Under the pieces are notes generated by a model that saw only the letters and a list, made by a program, of their open reading frames with translations, was not told the origin of the DNA and did no database searches. This document shows positions 13,954 through 23,375 of a DNA stretch of 42,142 bases, one piece after another; within the stretch, counting starts at the first letter, position 1; each line of letters starts with the position of its first letter. The stretch spans positions 1-42,142 of the forward strand of contig JAFVAX010000036.1 in NCBI GenBank assembly GCA_017480285.1, read 5' to 3'. Source of the stretch: Paludibacteraceae bacterium. GTDB lineage: Bacteria; Bacteroidota; Bacteroidia; Bacteroidales; Paludibacteraceae. Position numbers and translations under genes: made by a program.

Positions 13954-15360
13954 TTATCTGAACATCCAAGCAAAGGTGAGGACCATGGCATGCCCTGTAT
14001 CTTTGAGCAAGAAAGCATCCTGCTGTATAGGATAGGCATAAAGGTCTGCCTTCATAAGCGTGCATTGGTATGCCACTTCCAATAGCCACGAGTTAGCACG
14101 GAAACCAAGTCCACCACTTATGTTCTGCTTGTATTTCAACTTCACATTTTCAGTATCCGTACGCGAGAAGTCCTGCGGTTCGTAGTTCTGCTGATTATTG
14201 TTGAATGGTGAACAGATAGCATAACCGGCACGCACAAACCACTGACGATTGAACACCAACTCAGCACCGGCTTTCAATGTATGCAGTCTGTACTGAGGCG
14301 CAAAATGCTGGAAATCATATTCTAACGACAACATACCATATTGCTTGAATTGAAAGGCTGTACCGACAATAGTCCGAAGCGGGTTGGTAAATTTGCGACG
14401 ACGGTAGTCATCGTTGGCAGTAACGGTTATTTGCGGATTGACAGCATCGGAATAAAGTCTTGAATAAGTATTCACTTTCAGATTATACCAAGTAGGTGTT
14501 TGCAGGGCAAGTCCCAAACGCCACCAGTCAAAAGGTTTGAGTATGGCTCCGAGGTTGGCATTGAAACCCACTCCGTGCATATCAACCGATGTCTCCAAGC
14601 CATAACCTTTTCCATTTGAAAAAGCCTCGTCATAATAGGTGTTCTTGCTATAATCAAGCACACGCAAGTTAAGCGACAGACCTACATACCACTTATGATT
14701 GACATTCATACCCCAACCTAAGGTATATTCGTCGAGATAGCCTCTCTCTTTCACTTCTATCATGGCATTAACCGACTCGCCGTTTTCTAAAATACTCCGA
14801 TAGTCGGCATTTGACGAAACGGTATCCACAGGGTCGATAAGATAGCCTTCGTATCCGAACTTCCCTATCCAAGCGGCATGGTTCGACCAACCGTGTTCTT
14901 GAAGTGCGCCTAAAGTGATGCCGGAGATACTTTGTGCCATATAGTCGGTTTGCGAAGTCGGGACATTGCTATTCTCAAGCGAATACCGACGATAGAAGTT
15001 ATTAAGCCTCTGATATTGAATCATAAAAGAGTTGCTCACCACTTTTGACTCAAGGTTTTTGCTCTGATGGTTAAACAGATATGCCGCATTCGTTGCACCT
15101 AACCGTGTATCTCCGCCTTTCGTTTGCCAATTGAGCGACACTGTTATCTCGTCGTGAAGGAAGACGCCAAGTGCGGCGGCATTATCGCGAACGGCAGACA
15201 CATCGCCTCCCACTGCCGCCATAGCACCGCTAAGCGCAGTATAACGGGCTGTTCCAAGCAAATCCTGTTCGGCAAGTATCTGACGGTCGTTGTCCTGACC
15301 ATACAAAACATTCACACTACAGGCAAGGCATAAGAGCGAAAAGATAAATACTCGTTTCAT
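13954..15360 (-). CDS. FadL/OMPP1-like outer-membrane transport protein
   Basis: The 468-residue protein has a signal peptide (MKRVFIFSLLCLACSVNVLYG, then QDND) and the hatch-like start GTARYTALSGAMAAVGGDVSAVRDNAAALGVF. This is typical of the FadL/TodX superfamily in Bacteroidetes, often annotated as hemin or aromatic-hydrocarbon transporters. The rest alternates as a 14-strand barrel and ends GHAMVLTFAWMFR. It probably lets hydrophobic solutes cross the outer membrane. Its ATG overlaps the TGA of the small upstream gene (ATGA), so it is translated with the 15357-17349 genes. Confidence 0.85.
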   Translation of the reverse strand: MKRVFIFSLLCLACSVNVLYGQDNDRQILAEQDLLGTARYTALSGAMAAVGGDVSAVRDNAAALGVFLHDEITVSLNWQTKGGDTRLGATNAAYLFNHQSKNLESKVVSNSFMIQYQRLNNFYRRYSLENSNVPTSQTDYMAQSISGITLGALQEHGWSNHAAWIGKFGYEGYLIDPVDTVSSNADYRSILENGESVNAMIEVKERGYLDEYTLGWGMNVNHKWYVGLSLNLRVLDYSKNTYYDEAFSNGKGYGLETSVDMHGVGFNANLGAILKPFDWWRLGLALQTPTWYNLKVNTYSRLYSDAVNPQITVTANDDYRRRKFTNPLRTIVGTAFQFKQYGMLSLEYDFQHFAPQYRLHTLKAGAELVFNRQWFVRAGYAICSPFNNNQQNYEPQDFSRTDTENVKLKYKQNISGGLGFRANSWLLEVAYQCTLMKADLYAYPIQQDAFLLKDTGHAMVLTFAWMFR

Positions 15361-15629
15361 AAAGCATCGGAATTTATTTGGGTAGTATCTTGTGCAACAG
15401 AGTCAACAGACTGAAAGATAAACTCTTTCATATTTCTGTCGTACTTAGGTTGAAGGTTGTCGGCATCTTTCAACATCTGTTCAAACGAGACCTCAGGTTG
15501 ATAATAAGTGTCGTCAACATAAACATCTGCACTGACATAACCTACATTGGCGAGTTGAATACTTAGAAAAAGCACAACGAGCAACACTGCCAATCGTTGA
15601 ACAAAACTATTTAACATCTTCATTTTCAT
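15357..15629 (-). CDS. Small exported protein of unknown function
   Basis: This 90-residue frame is probably real because it overlaps its neighbours at both ends. The stop overlaps the porin ATG by ATGA, and its start lies inside the last codons of the GT-C gene. Three in-frame ATGs (15629, 15623, 15617) are possible. A hydrophobic N-terminal segment (LAVLLVVLFLSIQLANVGYVSA) is a signal peptide or anchor. The mature part is acidic and ends VAQDTTQINSDAL. I do not recognise a family. Confidence 0.65.
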   Translation of the reverse strand: MKMKMLNSFVQRLAVLLVVLFLSIQLANVGYVSADVYVDDTYYQPEVSFEQMLKDADNLQPKYDRNMKEFIFQSVDSVAQDTTQINSDAL

Positions 15630-17349
15630 AATTTACAGCAAATATCATTGTTGGATACATTCCATTATTAGGCATATATTTCCCGAATTGTTGCACCAAC
15701 CGGAAACGCTCGGGATACTTCACTATTGCTGGATAAAGTGTCCTATAAGCGTGTTGGAACCACCAGTCAATAATAATGAAATCGGGCTTACGCTCGTCAA
15801 TAAGTGCGATTATCTCCTCTTCGGTTGCATATTTTGGAAATCCGCAACAGTGGTGATACGAAGAATACATATAGAACACCTCAGGTTTGCGACACATTGT
15901 AAGGCTGCCTATATCCTGTTTGCCGATCCATTTTGAGGCGGCGAGATACTGCGTCATAGGCGGATTATTGGTTCGCTCCCAATAGCGTATCTTAGCCATC
16001 TGCCGATACTGCACTTGATCTTTCTTGTAACGCTGAACTGTTACTATGGTGAAAAACAAAAGTGCTGTCAAACAACATATAAATGCCACTTTATCACTTC
16101 GTTTGGCAATCCACATGAGCAACCACACTACACCTGCAAGCAGACTAAAAATCAAGAGCGGAACGAGTGCCACGAAATAACGGATGCCGGCGTACTGTTC
16201 GGGCCATACCATCAAGACGCAGTATGTTGCACCCACATAGAGCAACATTATGAGTCCGCCACGAGGTAGCGACAGGATGCCTATCAGGCACAGTATCATT
16301 AAAACACAACCTAACATCCACCGTCCGGCAGTAGCCTCACGCTGCTGTTCCAAGTTACCGAGCAGTGCTTTGGGCACATAATTTACAGTATAGTCTTGCA
16401 GGTTGTTTTGTATTCTGTCGGTCCAGTCGACAAAGGTGGTCATCTCGCCCCCGCCGGGCTTCATCTTGAAATCGCCTTTATAGTCGCTTTTGTAGTTTGG
16501 ATTGGCTTTAATGTTGCGCGCCTGCCAAGCGTAGTGCGTTACGAGAAATCCGCAAAGATAAACCGCCAAAAGCAAAGCATAGACAATTGTGCCTTGCCAA
16601 CTGCTGTTTTTTCTGCGCAACTTACAGACAATCATTTCAATAGTCCTATAACAAGCCCAAATGATAACCGCCAAAATAATGGAAGTACCCATTGTACGCA
16701 CAAAATATACATACACGAGCAGAGCAAGTAAACAAACAGATTTACAGATAAATATGCTGAGAGTTTTCTTATCTTGAAGCAGGTCATCATTATTCTTGAT
16801 TGTATCGTCAAGCGAGACAACAAGTGTCAGCATTGAAAAAGTAACTGCCATATACAGCATCTCCGACATCATTATAGTAGCCCAACGTAGCAGTTCGGCA
16901 TGAAAACAACACATCAGACCGACAGCAAATGAAACAGCAAAAGGCAGATACGCTGTCCATTCGCGTTTGTTGTTGTCATTTTTCACTTTTACAATCTTTT
17001 TGAGCCACCAAGTGCCGGCGAAAGTCAGAAGCAGAATACTCAGACAGAGCAACACGCCATTGGCAATTTTCATAGCCGTAACGCTCTCAAAACCAAGTTT
17101 TCTCAAACAAGCCATAAAGAGAGGATAGCCCGGTGGGAAGTGCATGTGCGGTTTGAGTTGCAGTCCGTATTGGTCGGTAAAACCCAAGCCTTGTTCGAGC
17201 GACTGTGAGAGCATAAAATAGGTCATATTATCGCCGTTCAGGTCAAGTTTGGGGTCGAAGACTGCTTTATAATTCGTTATAAAAGCAGTAACTATCACAA
17301 CCGCCAATAAGACATACAGAAATATATCAATGCGTTTTGTCTTCATCAT
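15607..17349 (-). CDS. Polytopic GT-C/PMT-like glycosyltransferase
   Basis: The 580-residue protein has roughly ten membrane helices. The first loop has LNGDNMTYFMLSQSL with an acidic Asp, and HFPPGYPLFMA follows; both are typical of GT-C enzymes (ArnT/PMT/GtrC-like) that take sugar from a polyprenyl-phosphate donor on the periplasmic side. The C-terminal part (about 445-580) is soluble and contains FIIIDWWFQHAYRTLYP. Its ATG shares a base with the TAA of the upstream GT2 gene (TAATG). Together with GtrA and GT2 it suggests lipid-linked sugar transfer onto an envelope glycan. The acceptor is unknown. It ends in TAG. Confidence 0.78.
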   Translation of the reverse strand: MMKTKRIDIFLYVLLAVVIVTAFITNYKAVFDPKLDLNGDNMTYFMLSQSLEQGLGFTDQYGLQLKPHMHFPPGYPLFMACLRKLGFESVTAMKIANGVLLCLSILLLTFAGTWWLKKIVKVKNDNNKREWTAYLPFAVSFAVGLMCCFHAELLRWATIMMSEMLYMAVTFSMLTLVVSLDDTIKNNDDLLQDKKTLSIFICKSVCLLALLVYVYFVRTMGTSIILAVIIWACYRTIEMIVCKLRRKNSSWQGTIVYALLLAVYLCGFLVTHYAWQARNIKANPNYKSDYKGDFKMKPGGGEMTTFVDWTDRIQNNLQDYTVNYVPKALLGNLEQQREATAGRWMLGCVLMILCLIGILSLPRGGLIMLLYVGATYCVLMVWPEQYAGIRYFVALVPLLIFSLLAGVVWLLMWIAKRSDKVAFICCLTALLFFTIVTVQRYKKDQVQYRQMAKIRYWERTNNPPMTQYLAASKWIGKQDIGSLTMCRKPEVFYMYSSYHHCCGFPKYATEEEIIALIDERKPDFIIIDWWFQHAYRTLYPAIVKYPERFRLVQQFGKYMPNNGMYPTMIFAVNYENEDVK

Positions 17350-18068
17350 TATAATTTTGATTGGTTAGTAAATCGGTATCTTAATAATGTCCAGATGGCT
17401 TCGAGTCCATCGGTCCATTTAATTTTTTTTCCTTCGTCGATTGAGCGCGGGTAGTAGTGTATCGGCACTTCTTGTATCTCATACCCCAAGCGTGCCACTT
17501 TGGCTGTCAGTTCGGGGCAGAACTCAAAACCTGTACATTGGAGTGTCATCCGCTCTATAACCTCACGCGTAAACATCTTATAGCAGGTAGGCTCGTCGGT
17601 AAGGTGCAGACCAAAAAGAATGTTTGCTGTTATCGACACCAGTCTGCCACCGAGATAAAAGGTTTTATACGAGTGTTTATTTTTATGGTTTAGGAATCTT
17701 GAGCCATAAACGACTTTATATTCGCCCGACAAGATATAAGGCAACATCACATTGAAATCTTGCGGGTCGTACTCTAAATCAGCGTCTTGCACCACCATTA
17801 TATCGCCCGAAGCCTCCTCTATGGCTCGTCTTATGGCAAGTCCTTTGCCTCCGTTCTTGCTTTGCTTTACATAAACAAGTCGCACATCCTTATTGCCGGC
17901 TTGAAACTGTTTCACTTTTTCTTCGGTTGAGTCGGTCGAACAGTCGTTGACGACAACCAACTCTGTCGTAACGGTTTTACACTCGCGTGCAAACTCTGCC
18001 ACTTTCTGCAATAAGAAGCTAATAGTAGCCTCCTCGTTGTATGCCGGTATGAGAACGGATAAAAGCAT
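17349..18068 (-). CDS. GT2 polyprenyl-phosphate glycosyltransferase (DPM1-like)
   Basis: The 239-residue GT-A fold enzyme begins LLSVLIPAYNEEATISFLLQKV and has the VVNDCSTDSTEEK segment, the DAD metal site VVQDADLEYDPQDF and VVYGSRFLNHKNKH. This is the dolichyl-phosphate mannosyltransferase-like group that puts a hexose on polyprenyl phosphate. It lacks the two C-terminal membrane helices of GtrB/YfdH. It leads an operon with its own promoter (18093-18124), just downstream of GtrA. The likely product would be flipped by GtrA and used by the GT-C enzyme. Confidence 0.9.
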   Translation of the reverse strand: MLLSVLIPAYNEEATISFLLQKVAEFARECKTVTTELVVVNDCSTDSTEEKVKQFQAGNKDVRLVYVKQSKNGGKGLAIRRAIEEASGDIMVVQDADLEYDPQDFNVMLPYILSGEYKVVYGSRFLNHKNKHSYKTFYLGGRLVSITANILFGLHLTDEPTCYKMFTREVIERMTLQCTGFEFCPELTAKVARLGYEIQEVPIHYYPRSIDEGKKIKWTDGLEAIWTLLRYRFTNQSKL

Positions 18069-18092
18069 GGTTAGTTATATAGTTATTCTGCG

Positions 18093-18124
18093 CAAATTTA
18101 AGAAAATATATGGTATTTTGCAAA
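18093..18124 (-). promoter_or_regulatory. Promoter of the GT2-GT-C-porin operon
   Basis: On the minus strand TTTG (18124-18121), a 20-base spacer and TAAATTTG (18100-18093) match the consensus perfectly. The ATG is 24 bases downstream, so the leader is very short. Confidence 0.75.
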
Positions 18125-18132
18125 TTTTTTGC

Positions 18133-18582
18133 TTAATTGAATTTCTTTTGTATGAAAGTGCGTCGGGCAACAAAGTTCCATAAAGCCACAAGAGCACTTG
18201 CAACAATCTTGCTCAACAGATAATGCAGGCTTACGACATCTGTAAAGAGCCACATCAGCAGTTCGGTTAGTCCCAAACCAATAAGCCCGATAAGAATAAA
18301 AACAGAAAGCACAAGCATAGGTTTGTCTTTCCGGCTTCGGTTGAAGACCCAACTGATACTGAGCAAGTAGTTCACAACCGCACTCAGCAAAAAGGCTATG
18401 GCGGCCGAAATGAGATAATGCAGTGAGCAATACTCTGTTAAGACATAAAGAGAAACGAAATCAACCAAAAAAGCAATAGAACCTGTAACCCCATAGCGCA
18501 GGAACTGCACTATGGGGTGGTTGGTTTTTTTATAGAGTATAGTATCTACAAAAGCACCCATATATCTATGGATACTGTTCAT
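18133..18582 (-). CDS. GtrA-family membrane protein (probable sugar-lipid flippase)
   Basis: The 149-residue protein has four predicted membrane helices and the GtrA-type start VQFLRYGVTGSIAFLVDFVSLYVLTEY, then YLISAAIAFLLSAVVNYLLSISWVFNRS, with the conserved Asn and WVF. The family is thought to flip polyprenyl-phosphate sugars. It lies between the small holin-like gene (3 bases away) and the GT2 gene, which fits that role. Confidence 0.87.
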   Translation of the reverse strand: MNSIHRYMGAFVDTILYKKTNHPIVQFLRYGVTGSIAFLVDFVSLYVLTEYCSLHYLISAAIAFLLSAVVNYLLSISWVFNRSRKDKPMLVLSVFILIGLIGLGLTELLMWLFTDVVSLHYLLSKIVASALVALWNFVARRTFIQKKFN

Positions 18583-18585
18583 ATA

Positions 18586-18933
18586 TTAAAATACTCCACC
18601 TATAAAAGCACTTGTAAAAGCAAGTATAAGTGCCAAGATGAAGGCATTTTTGAAGCCGTCAACTTTGAACGAGTCCATAAACTTGTCGGCAAGCAAGATA
18701 AGTCCGGCGTTGATACACATATTTACAACGAAAGTTATAAGACCTGTACTCATACGGGGCAGACCGATAAGTTCGAAAAGCCAACTTGCACAGAAGTTGA
18801 GCAAAGCAAGCATAAGTCCTACACAGATGGCAGAGCCATAACCGTTGACCTGAACACCTTTCATCCATTTAGCGGCAAGAAAGATAACCAATGCTGTAAT
18901 AAGCAGGTTAATAACAAATCCTAAAAGAATCAT
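18586..18933 (-). CDS. Small membrane protein of the phage-holin 4_2 (PF04020-like) family
   Basis: At 115 residues with four hydrophobic segments, this resembles the YvlD-like family: LLITALVIFLAAKWMKGVQVNGYGSAICVGLMLALLN, then VNMCINAGLILLADKFMDSFKVDGFKNAFI. The holin name comes from profile similarity only; these chromosomal proteins are not linked to phages and their role is unknown. It is three bases upstream of GtrA. No phage genes are nearby. Confidence 0.8.
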   Translation of the reverse strand: MILLGFVINLLITALVIFLAAKWMKGVQVNGYGSAICVGLMLALLNFCASWLFELIGLPRMSTGLITFVVNMCINAGLILLADKFMDSFKVDGFKNAFILALILAFTSAFIGGVF

Positions 18934-18950
18934 AATTATTATTTTTAAGT

Positions 18951-18980
18951 TGTTTGAAATTGTTTGAAATTGTTTGAAAA
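18951..18980. repeat. Three copies of a 10-bp tandem repeat
   Basis: TGTTTGAAAT, TGTTTGAAAT and TGTTTGAAAA are adjacent in the gap between aspS and the small membrane protein gene. This repeat differs from the heptamers that follow at 18994. Confidence 0.85.
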
Positions 18981-18993
18981 GGGAATGTGAAAC

Positions 18994-19029
18994 CTAATTT
19001 CTCATTCCTCATTATTCCTCATTCCTCAC
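18994..19029. repeat. Heptanucleotide repeat forming the aspS C-terminus
   Basis: CTCATTC/CTCATTA/TTCCTCA-type units, the reverse of the AATGAGG family, cover the aspS stop (19012) and the codons of its last residues VRNEE. The coding end of aspS is thus made of repeat sequence. Confidence 0.7.
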
Positions 19030-20769
19030 TATCTGAATTCCGAGTTCGTCGAATTGCACTTGGTCGATTATGCCGGGTGCTCCGAGCATAACATCCCTAC
19101 CCTGATTATTCTTCGGGAAAGCGATGCAGTCGCGTATGCTGTCAAGTCCGGCAAAGAGTGAAACGAAACGGTCGAGTCCGTATGCCAAGCCTCCGTGAGG
19201 CGGTGCTCCATACTTAAAGGCGTTCATAAGGAAGCCGAATTTCGTCTGTGCTTGCTCAGGCGTAAAGCCCAAAATCTCAAACACTTTCTCCTGCAGTTTG
19301 GCATCGTGGATACGGATACTACCACCACCGACTTCCACTCCATTGATAACCATATCGTAAGCATTGGCACGCACTGCAGCGGGGTCGGTGTCAAGAAGCG
19401 GTATGTCCTCCGGTTTAGGCGAAGTAAAGGGATGGTGCATAGCCATGAGGCGTTGCTCTTCGTCCGACCACTCGTACATCGGGAAGTCGATAACCCACAA
19501 GCAAGCGAACTTGTTCTTGTCGCGCAGTCCGAGTTGGCTACCCATCTCAAGTCGTAACTCGCAGAGTTGCTTACGGGTACGCATAGCGTCGTCGCCACTC
19601 AAGATAAGAATGAGGTCGCCTGCTTCGGCTTGCATTGCCTTTTTCATTTCTTGCAACACCTCTTGCGAGTAGAACTTATCAACGCTTGATTTGACCGTTC
19701 CGTCCTGCTCAACACGGGCATATACAAGTCCTTTGGCACCAATTTGCGGACGCTTTACAAACTCTGTCAAAGCGTCAATCTGCTTACGGGTGTAATGTGC
19801 GGCACCTTTACAGCAGATACCACCTATGTATGCGGCATTGTCAAAGACGCTGAAAACGTGTCCTTTAAGCACATCCATCAGTTCTACAAAACGCATCTCA
19901 AAACGCAAATCAGGTTTGTCGGAGCCGTAATACTTCATAGCATCAGCCCAAGTCATACGAGGCAACTGAGGGATATCAAGACCTTTGAGGGTCTTAAAAA
20001 GATGGCGGGTCATACCTTCAAACATCTGAAGTATATCTTCTTGCTCAACAAACGACATCTCACAGTCTATCTGCGTAAATTCCGGCTGGCGGTCAGCACG
20101 CAGGTCCTCATCGCGGAAACATTTGACAATCTGGAAATAACGGTCGAAACCGCTTACCATGAGCAGTTGTTTGAGTGTCTGGGGCGATTGCGGAAGGGCG
20201 TAGAACTGACCTTTGTTCATACGGCTTGGTACAACAAAGTCGCGCGCACCTTCGGGAGTTGAATTTACCAAGACAGGCGTTTCCACCTCAAGGAAACCAT
20301 GCTCGTCAAGATAACGGCGAACCTCAAAAGCGAACTTATGCCTGAGTTCAAGGTTACGGCGAACGCATTGACGACGAAGGTCAAGATAGCGATATTTCAT
20401 ACGAAGGTCGTCGCCACCGTCAGACTCATCCTCTATCGTAAAAGGTGGTGTGAGAGCGGGATTAAGCACATTGAGTTTATCAACCATGATCTCAATATCG
20501 CCCGTAGGCATTTGCGGGTTTTTGGCATAACGCTCTGACACCTTGCCCGTTACCTGAAGCACATACTCGCGACCGAGACGATTGGCCTCTGCGAAGATGT
20601 CGGCATTATCTTGCTGATTGAAAGCAAGTTGAGTCAGACCATAGCGGTCGCGCAGGTCAATGAAAGTCATACCTCCCATTTTGCGAATACGCTGTACCCA
20701 ACCGGCAAGTGTAACCGTTTTTCCTGCATCGGAGAGACGCAACTCTCCACAAGTTACTGTTCTGTACAT
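19012..20769 (-). CDS. aspS: Aspartyl-tRNA synthetase
   Basis: The 585-residue bacterial-type AspRS charges tRNA-Asp. It has an N-terminal OB anticodon domain ([24 protein letters not shown]), motif 1 around YRYLDLRRQ, motif 2 with [24 protein letters not shown] sequence ([20 protein letters not shown]), the GAD insertion domain and motif 3 [13 protein letters not shown]. The last residues VRNEE and the stop fall in a heptanucleotide repeat, so the natural C-terminus may have been replaced. It begins eight bases after fabD and probably shares the fabD promoter. Confidence 0.98.
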   Translation of the reverse strand: MYRTVTCGELRLSDAGKTVTLAGWVQRIRKMGGMTFIDLRDRYGLTQLAFNQQDNADIFAEANRLGREYVLQVTGKVSERYAKNPQMPTGDIEIMVDKLNVLNPALTPPFTIEDESDGGDDLRMKYRYLDLRRQCVRRNLELRHKFAFEVRRYLDEHGFLEVETPVLVNSTPEGARDFVVPSRMNKGQFYALPQSPQTLKQLLMVSGFDRYFQIVKCFRDEDLRADRQPEFTQIDCEMSFVEQEDILQMFEGMTRHLFKTLKGLDIPQLPRMTWADAMKYYGSDKPDLRFEMRFVELMDVLKGHVFSVFDNAAYIGGICCKGAAHYTRKQIDALTEFVKRPQIGAKGLVYARVEQDGTVKSSVDKFYSQEVLQEMKKAMQAEAGDLILILSGDDAMRTRKQLCELRLEMGSQLGLRDKNKFACLWVIDFPMYEWSDEEQRLMAMHHPFTSPKPEDIPLLDTDPAAVRANAYDMVINGVEVGGGSIRIHDAKLQEKVFEILGFTPEQAQTKFGFLMNAFKYGAPPHGGLAYGLDRFVSLFAGLDSIRDCIAFPKNNQGRDVMLGAPGIIDQVQFDELGIQIVRNEE

Positions 20770-20777
20770 ATTTATAA

Positions 20778-21635
20778 TTATTTTCTGATTTTCTTAATAA
20801 GGTTGGTCAGCACTTCGCCCGGACCAAACTCCTGAAACTCCTCAATTCCGTCCGCCAACATATTCTTAACCGATTGTGTCCAGCGAACCGGCGAAGTGAG
20901 TTGCGCAATAAGATTTTGCTTTATCGCCGTAGCATCGGTTTGAGGTAAAGCATTGACATTTTGATAGATAGGGCATTTAGGAGCAGAAAAAGGCGTTGCT
21001 TCGATAGCCTTTTTCAGTTCTTCAGCCGCAGGTTGCATAAGCGGTGAGTGGAAAGCCCCCGATACATTGAGTTTGATAGCGCGTTTAGCACCTCTTTCGG
21101 TAAGTAGCGCACAAGCCTTGTCAACACCTTCAACGGTACCTGAAATGACTACTTGCCCGGGGCAGTTGAAGTTGGCTGCCACAACAATTTCGTCGGTTAT
21201 TTCCCGACACCCTTGCTCCACTTCCTCGTCCGCAATACCGATGATGGCAGCCATAGTTGAAGGGCGAAGTTGGCAGGCTTTCTGCATAGCCTCCGCACGG
21301 GCAGAAACAAGACGAAGGGCATCTTCAAACTGCAATGCTCCTGCAAAAACAAGAGCCGAAAATTCGCCAAGACTATGTCCTGCCACTGCATCAGGCTCAC
21401 ATTCTGCTTTGATAGTTGCCTCGATGACAGAGTGCAGAAAAACAGCGGGTTGCGTTACGCGAGTCTGTTTCAGTTCCTCGTCTGTTCCGTGAAACATTAT
21501 GTCTGTTATACGAAATCCTAATACTTCATTTGCACGCTCAAACATCTGTCGTGCTTTTTCGTTGTTCTCATACAGATCCAAGCCCATGCCCACAAACTGA
21601 GCACCCTGACCTGGAAAAACAAATGCTTTTTTCAT
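20778..21635 (-). CDS. fabD: Malonyl-CoA:ACP transacylase
   Basis: The 285-residue enzyme loads malonate on acyl carrier protein for fatty-acid synthesis. It begins [18 protein letters not shown] and carries the nucleophile motif [10 protein letters not shown] near residue 90, the Arg of SARAEAMQ and the catalytic His of GAFHSPLM. The start at 21635 is chosen because the upstream extension to 21695 crosses the promoter and is not conserved. It is followed at eight bases by aspS. Confidence 0.96.
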   Translation of the reverse strand: MKKAFVFPGQGAQFVGMGLDLYENNEKARQMFERANEVLGFRITDIMFHGTDEELKQTRVTQPAVFLHSVIEATIKAECEPDAVAGHSLGEFSALVFAGALQFEDALRLVSARAEAMQKACQLRPSTMAAIIGIADEEVEQGCREITDEIVVAANFNCPGQVVISGTVEGVDKACALLTERGAKRAIKLNVSGAFHSPLMQPAAEELKKAIEATPFSAPKCPIYQNVNALPQTDATAIKQNLIAQLTSPVRWTQSVKNMLADGIEEFQEFGPGEVLTNLIKKIRK

Positions 21636-21664
21636 TATTTTAACTATATTTTTACAAAATCTGA

Positions 21665-21696
21665 CAAAATTACAATAAAATTCACTATTTTCCAAA
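21665..21696 (-). promoter_or_regulatory. Promoter of fabD-aspS
   Basis: On the minus strand TTTG (21696-21693), a 20-base spacer and TAATTTTG (21672-21665) match the consensus. It sits immediately after the mazG stop, so fabD can be expressed independently of mazG. Confidence 0.7.
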
Positions 21697-21698
21697 TT

Positions 21699-22493
21699 TT
21701 AATCGTCTTTGAGTGAAATATGTTTACTTTCCTGCCATATCTGCTCCATTTCGTCGAGTGTCATATCTTGCAGATTTCTGCCCTGACTTTTCACTTTCTG
21801 CTCAAGATAAGTAAATCGACGGATAAACTTCTTGTTGGTGCGGTCTAAGGCTGTATCGGGGTTTATCTTATACAGTCTTGCGGCATTGATAAGGCTGAAC
21901 ATAACATCGCCAAACTCCTGTTCGGCTTTGTCGGCATCCATATTCCCCACTTCCGCTTCAAACTCTGCAATTTCTTCCTTCACCTTGTCCCAAACTTGCT
22001 CGCGCTCATCCCAATCAAAACCGGCATTGCGAGCCTTGTCTTGAATGCGATAGGCTTTGATAACCGACGGTAGAGCCTTAGGTATGCCCGACAAGATGGT
22101 TTTATTGCCGTCTTTCTCTTTTTGCTTTATCTGTTCCCAAGTCTGAAGCACATCATTCTCGTCGTTAACTTTCTGTGTACCATAGATATGCGGGTGGCGG
22201 AAAATAAGTTTTTCAGTGAGTTTTTCAGCCACTGTGCCGATATCGAAATCGCCTGTTTCCGAGCCCATCTTTGCATAGAAAATAACATGCAACAAAACAT
22301 CGCCGAGTTCTTTTTGTATCTCGTGCATATCGTGTTTCTCAATGCTGTCGCTGAGTTCATACACTTCTTCTATAGTGTTAGTACGCAGCGAATCGAATGT
22401 TTGTTTTCTGTCCCAAGGACATTTTTCACGCAGTTCGTCCATAACCGTCAGAAGCTGGTCAAGAGCCTTTAATTGTTCTTCTCGTGTCATCAT
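21699..22493 (-). CDS. mazG: Nucleoside triphosphate pyrophosphohydrolase MazG
   Basis: The 264-residue protein has two MazG domains. The first has CPWDRKQTFDSLRTNTIEEVYEL with EExxE metal ligands and KELGDVLLHVIFY; the second has KEEIAEFEAEV and EFGDVMFSLINAARL. MazG hydrolyses (d)NTPs to monophosphates and helps remove abnormal nucleotides and lower ppGpp. The start may be at 22493 or the next ATG at 22490. It lies between lpxH and fabD. Confidence 0.95.
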   Translation of the reverse strand: MMTREEQLKALDQLLTVMDELREKCPWDRKQTFDSLRTNTIEEVYELSDSIEKHDMHEIQKELGDVLLHVIFYAKMGSETGDFDIGTVAEKLTEKLIFRHPHIYGTQKVNDENDVLQTWEQIKQKEKDGNKTILSGIPKALPSVIKAYRIQDKARNAGFDWDEREQVWDKVKEEIAEFEAEVGNMDADKAEQEFGDVMFSLINAARLYKINPDTALDRTNKKFIRRFTYLEQKVKSQGRNLQDMTLDEMEQIWQESKHISLKDD

Positions 22494-22510
22494 AAAGATA
22501 TGATTTAATA

Positions 22511-22571
22511 ATTCAAAGATTCAAAAATTCAAAGATTTAAAGATTCAAAGATGCTGAAACAAGTTCAGCAT
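22511..22571. repeat. 8-bp tandem repeat followed by an extragenic palindrome
   Basis: Five 8-bp units (ATTCAAAG and variants, 22511-22550) are followed by the palindrome ATGCTGAA-ACAAG-TTCAGCAT (22551-22571). The palindrome is a variant of the one at 3172, 3241 and 31945-31996, with a paired C-to-G change in both arms that preserves the stem. It lies between the lpxH stop and the mazG start. Confidence 0.85.
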
Positions 22572-22578
22572 GAGGATA

Positions 22579-23316
22579 TCAAATATCATATATCAAACCC
22601 ACTTGTCCGGTCTCGTTCATTTGAGCGTATGTGAAGAGTTTGAAATAGTCGCCAAGTATTATCACTTCGGCACCGGTTTTCAGTTGCAGTTCCAAATCAA
22701 TGTGTCTGTGTCCGAAAATATAAAAATCGTGGTGGTCGTTTTTTTCCATTTCTTTAGCGAAAAGCACTAACTCTTCACGATTTTCACCCTTGTAAGGCAT
22801 ACTGCCGTCCATTTCCTTAAGCCTGCTATGTTTAGCCCAAGTATATCCCAACTTATCACCCAAGCAAGGCGGGACAAAACGAAAAAGGAACTGAGCCACA
22901 GGGTTATGAAAAAATCGCCGTAAAGCAAGAAACTTCTTGTCGGTACTGCCTAAACCGTCGCCATGAGCAAGGAAACAGCGTTTGCCACCTACCATCAAGG
23001 TTTCTTCTTTATGGTGAACAACAACGCCCGTTTCACGAGCAAGTTTGCCAAAAGTCCAAATATCGTGGTTACCCACAAAGAAATGAACCTTTATTCCTTT
23101 GTCAGTCAGCGATTTGAGAGCAGCAAAAACATTCGGAAAAGGACTTTTGAAACGGAAGAAATACTCATAATAATAGTCGAACACATCGCCGAGAAGATAA
23201 ATCTCGGTTGCGTCCCGACCGAGTTTTTCCAACAGACGGATAAACCTCCGCTCGTGAGCCGAAGCATCGGGAAAAGCCAACGAACCGAGATGAATATCGC
23301 TTAAAAAATATATCAT
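22579..23316 (-). CDS. lpxH: UDP-2,3-diacylglucosamine diphosphatase (LpxH-type metallophosphoesterase)
   Basis: The 245-residue enzyme has calcineurin-type metal motifs: LSDIHLGS (about 5-12), GDVFDYYYE (about 42-50), GNHDIW (about 81-86), LAHGDGLG near 115 and GHRH near 200. With CPWD-free lipid A context the Bacteroidetes homologues act as LpxH, cleaving UDP-diacylglucosamine to lipid X in lipid A synthesis. The cytoplasmic or membrane-peripheral location fits the lack of a signal peptide. It is divergent from valS, with overlapping promoters. The exact substrate is from family knowledge. Confidence 0.85.
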   Translation of the reverse strand: MIYFLSDIHLGSLAFPDASAHERRFIRLLEKLGRDATEIYLLGDVFDYYYEYFFRFKSPFPNVFAALKSLTDKGIKVHFFVGNHDIWTFGKLARETGVVVHHKEETLMVGGKRCFLAHGDGLGSTDKKFLALRRFFHNPVAQFLFRFVPPCLGDKLGYTWAKHSRLKEMDGSMPYKGENREELVLFAKEMEKNDHHDFYIFGHRHIDLELQLKTGAEVIILGDYFKLFTYAQMNETGQVGLIYDI

Positions 23317-23343
23317 TAACCACTGATTTTACAAAAGTCAGTA

Positions 23344-23375
23344 CAAAAATACAATAAATTTGTATTTTTCGCAAA
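23344..23375 (-). promoter_or_regulatory. Promoter of lpxH
   Basis: On the minus strand TTTG (23375-23372), a 20-base spacer and TATTTTTG (23351-23344) match the consensus. It interleaves with the valS promoter on the other strand. Confidence 0.7.

Noticed and set aside
18586..18933. Prophage remnant, because of the holin-like gene
   Set aside because: No other phage genes are present and this family is common as chromosomal membrane protein.
19744..20262. A 172-codon plus-strand frame opposite aspS
   Set aside because: It overlaps conserved AspRS motifs on the other strand and shows no protein-like domain.
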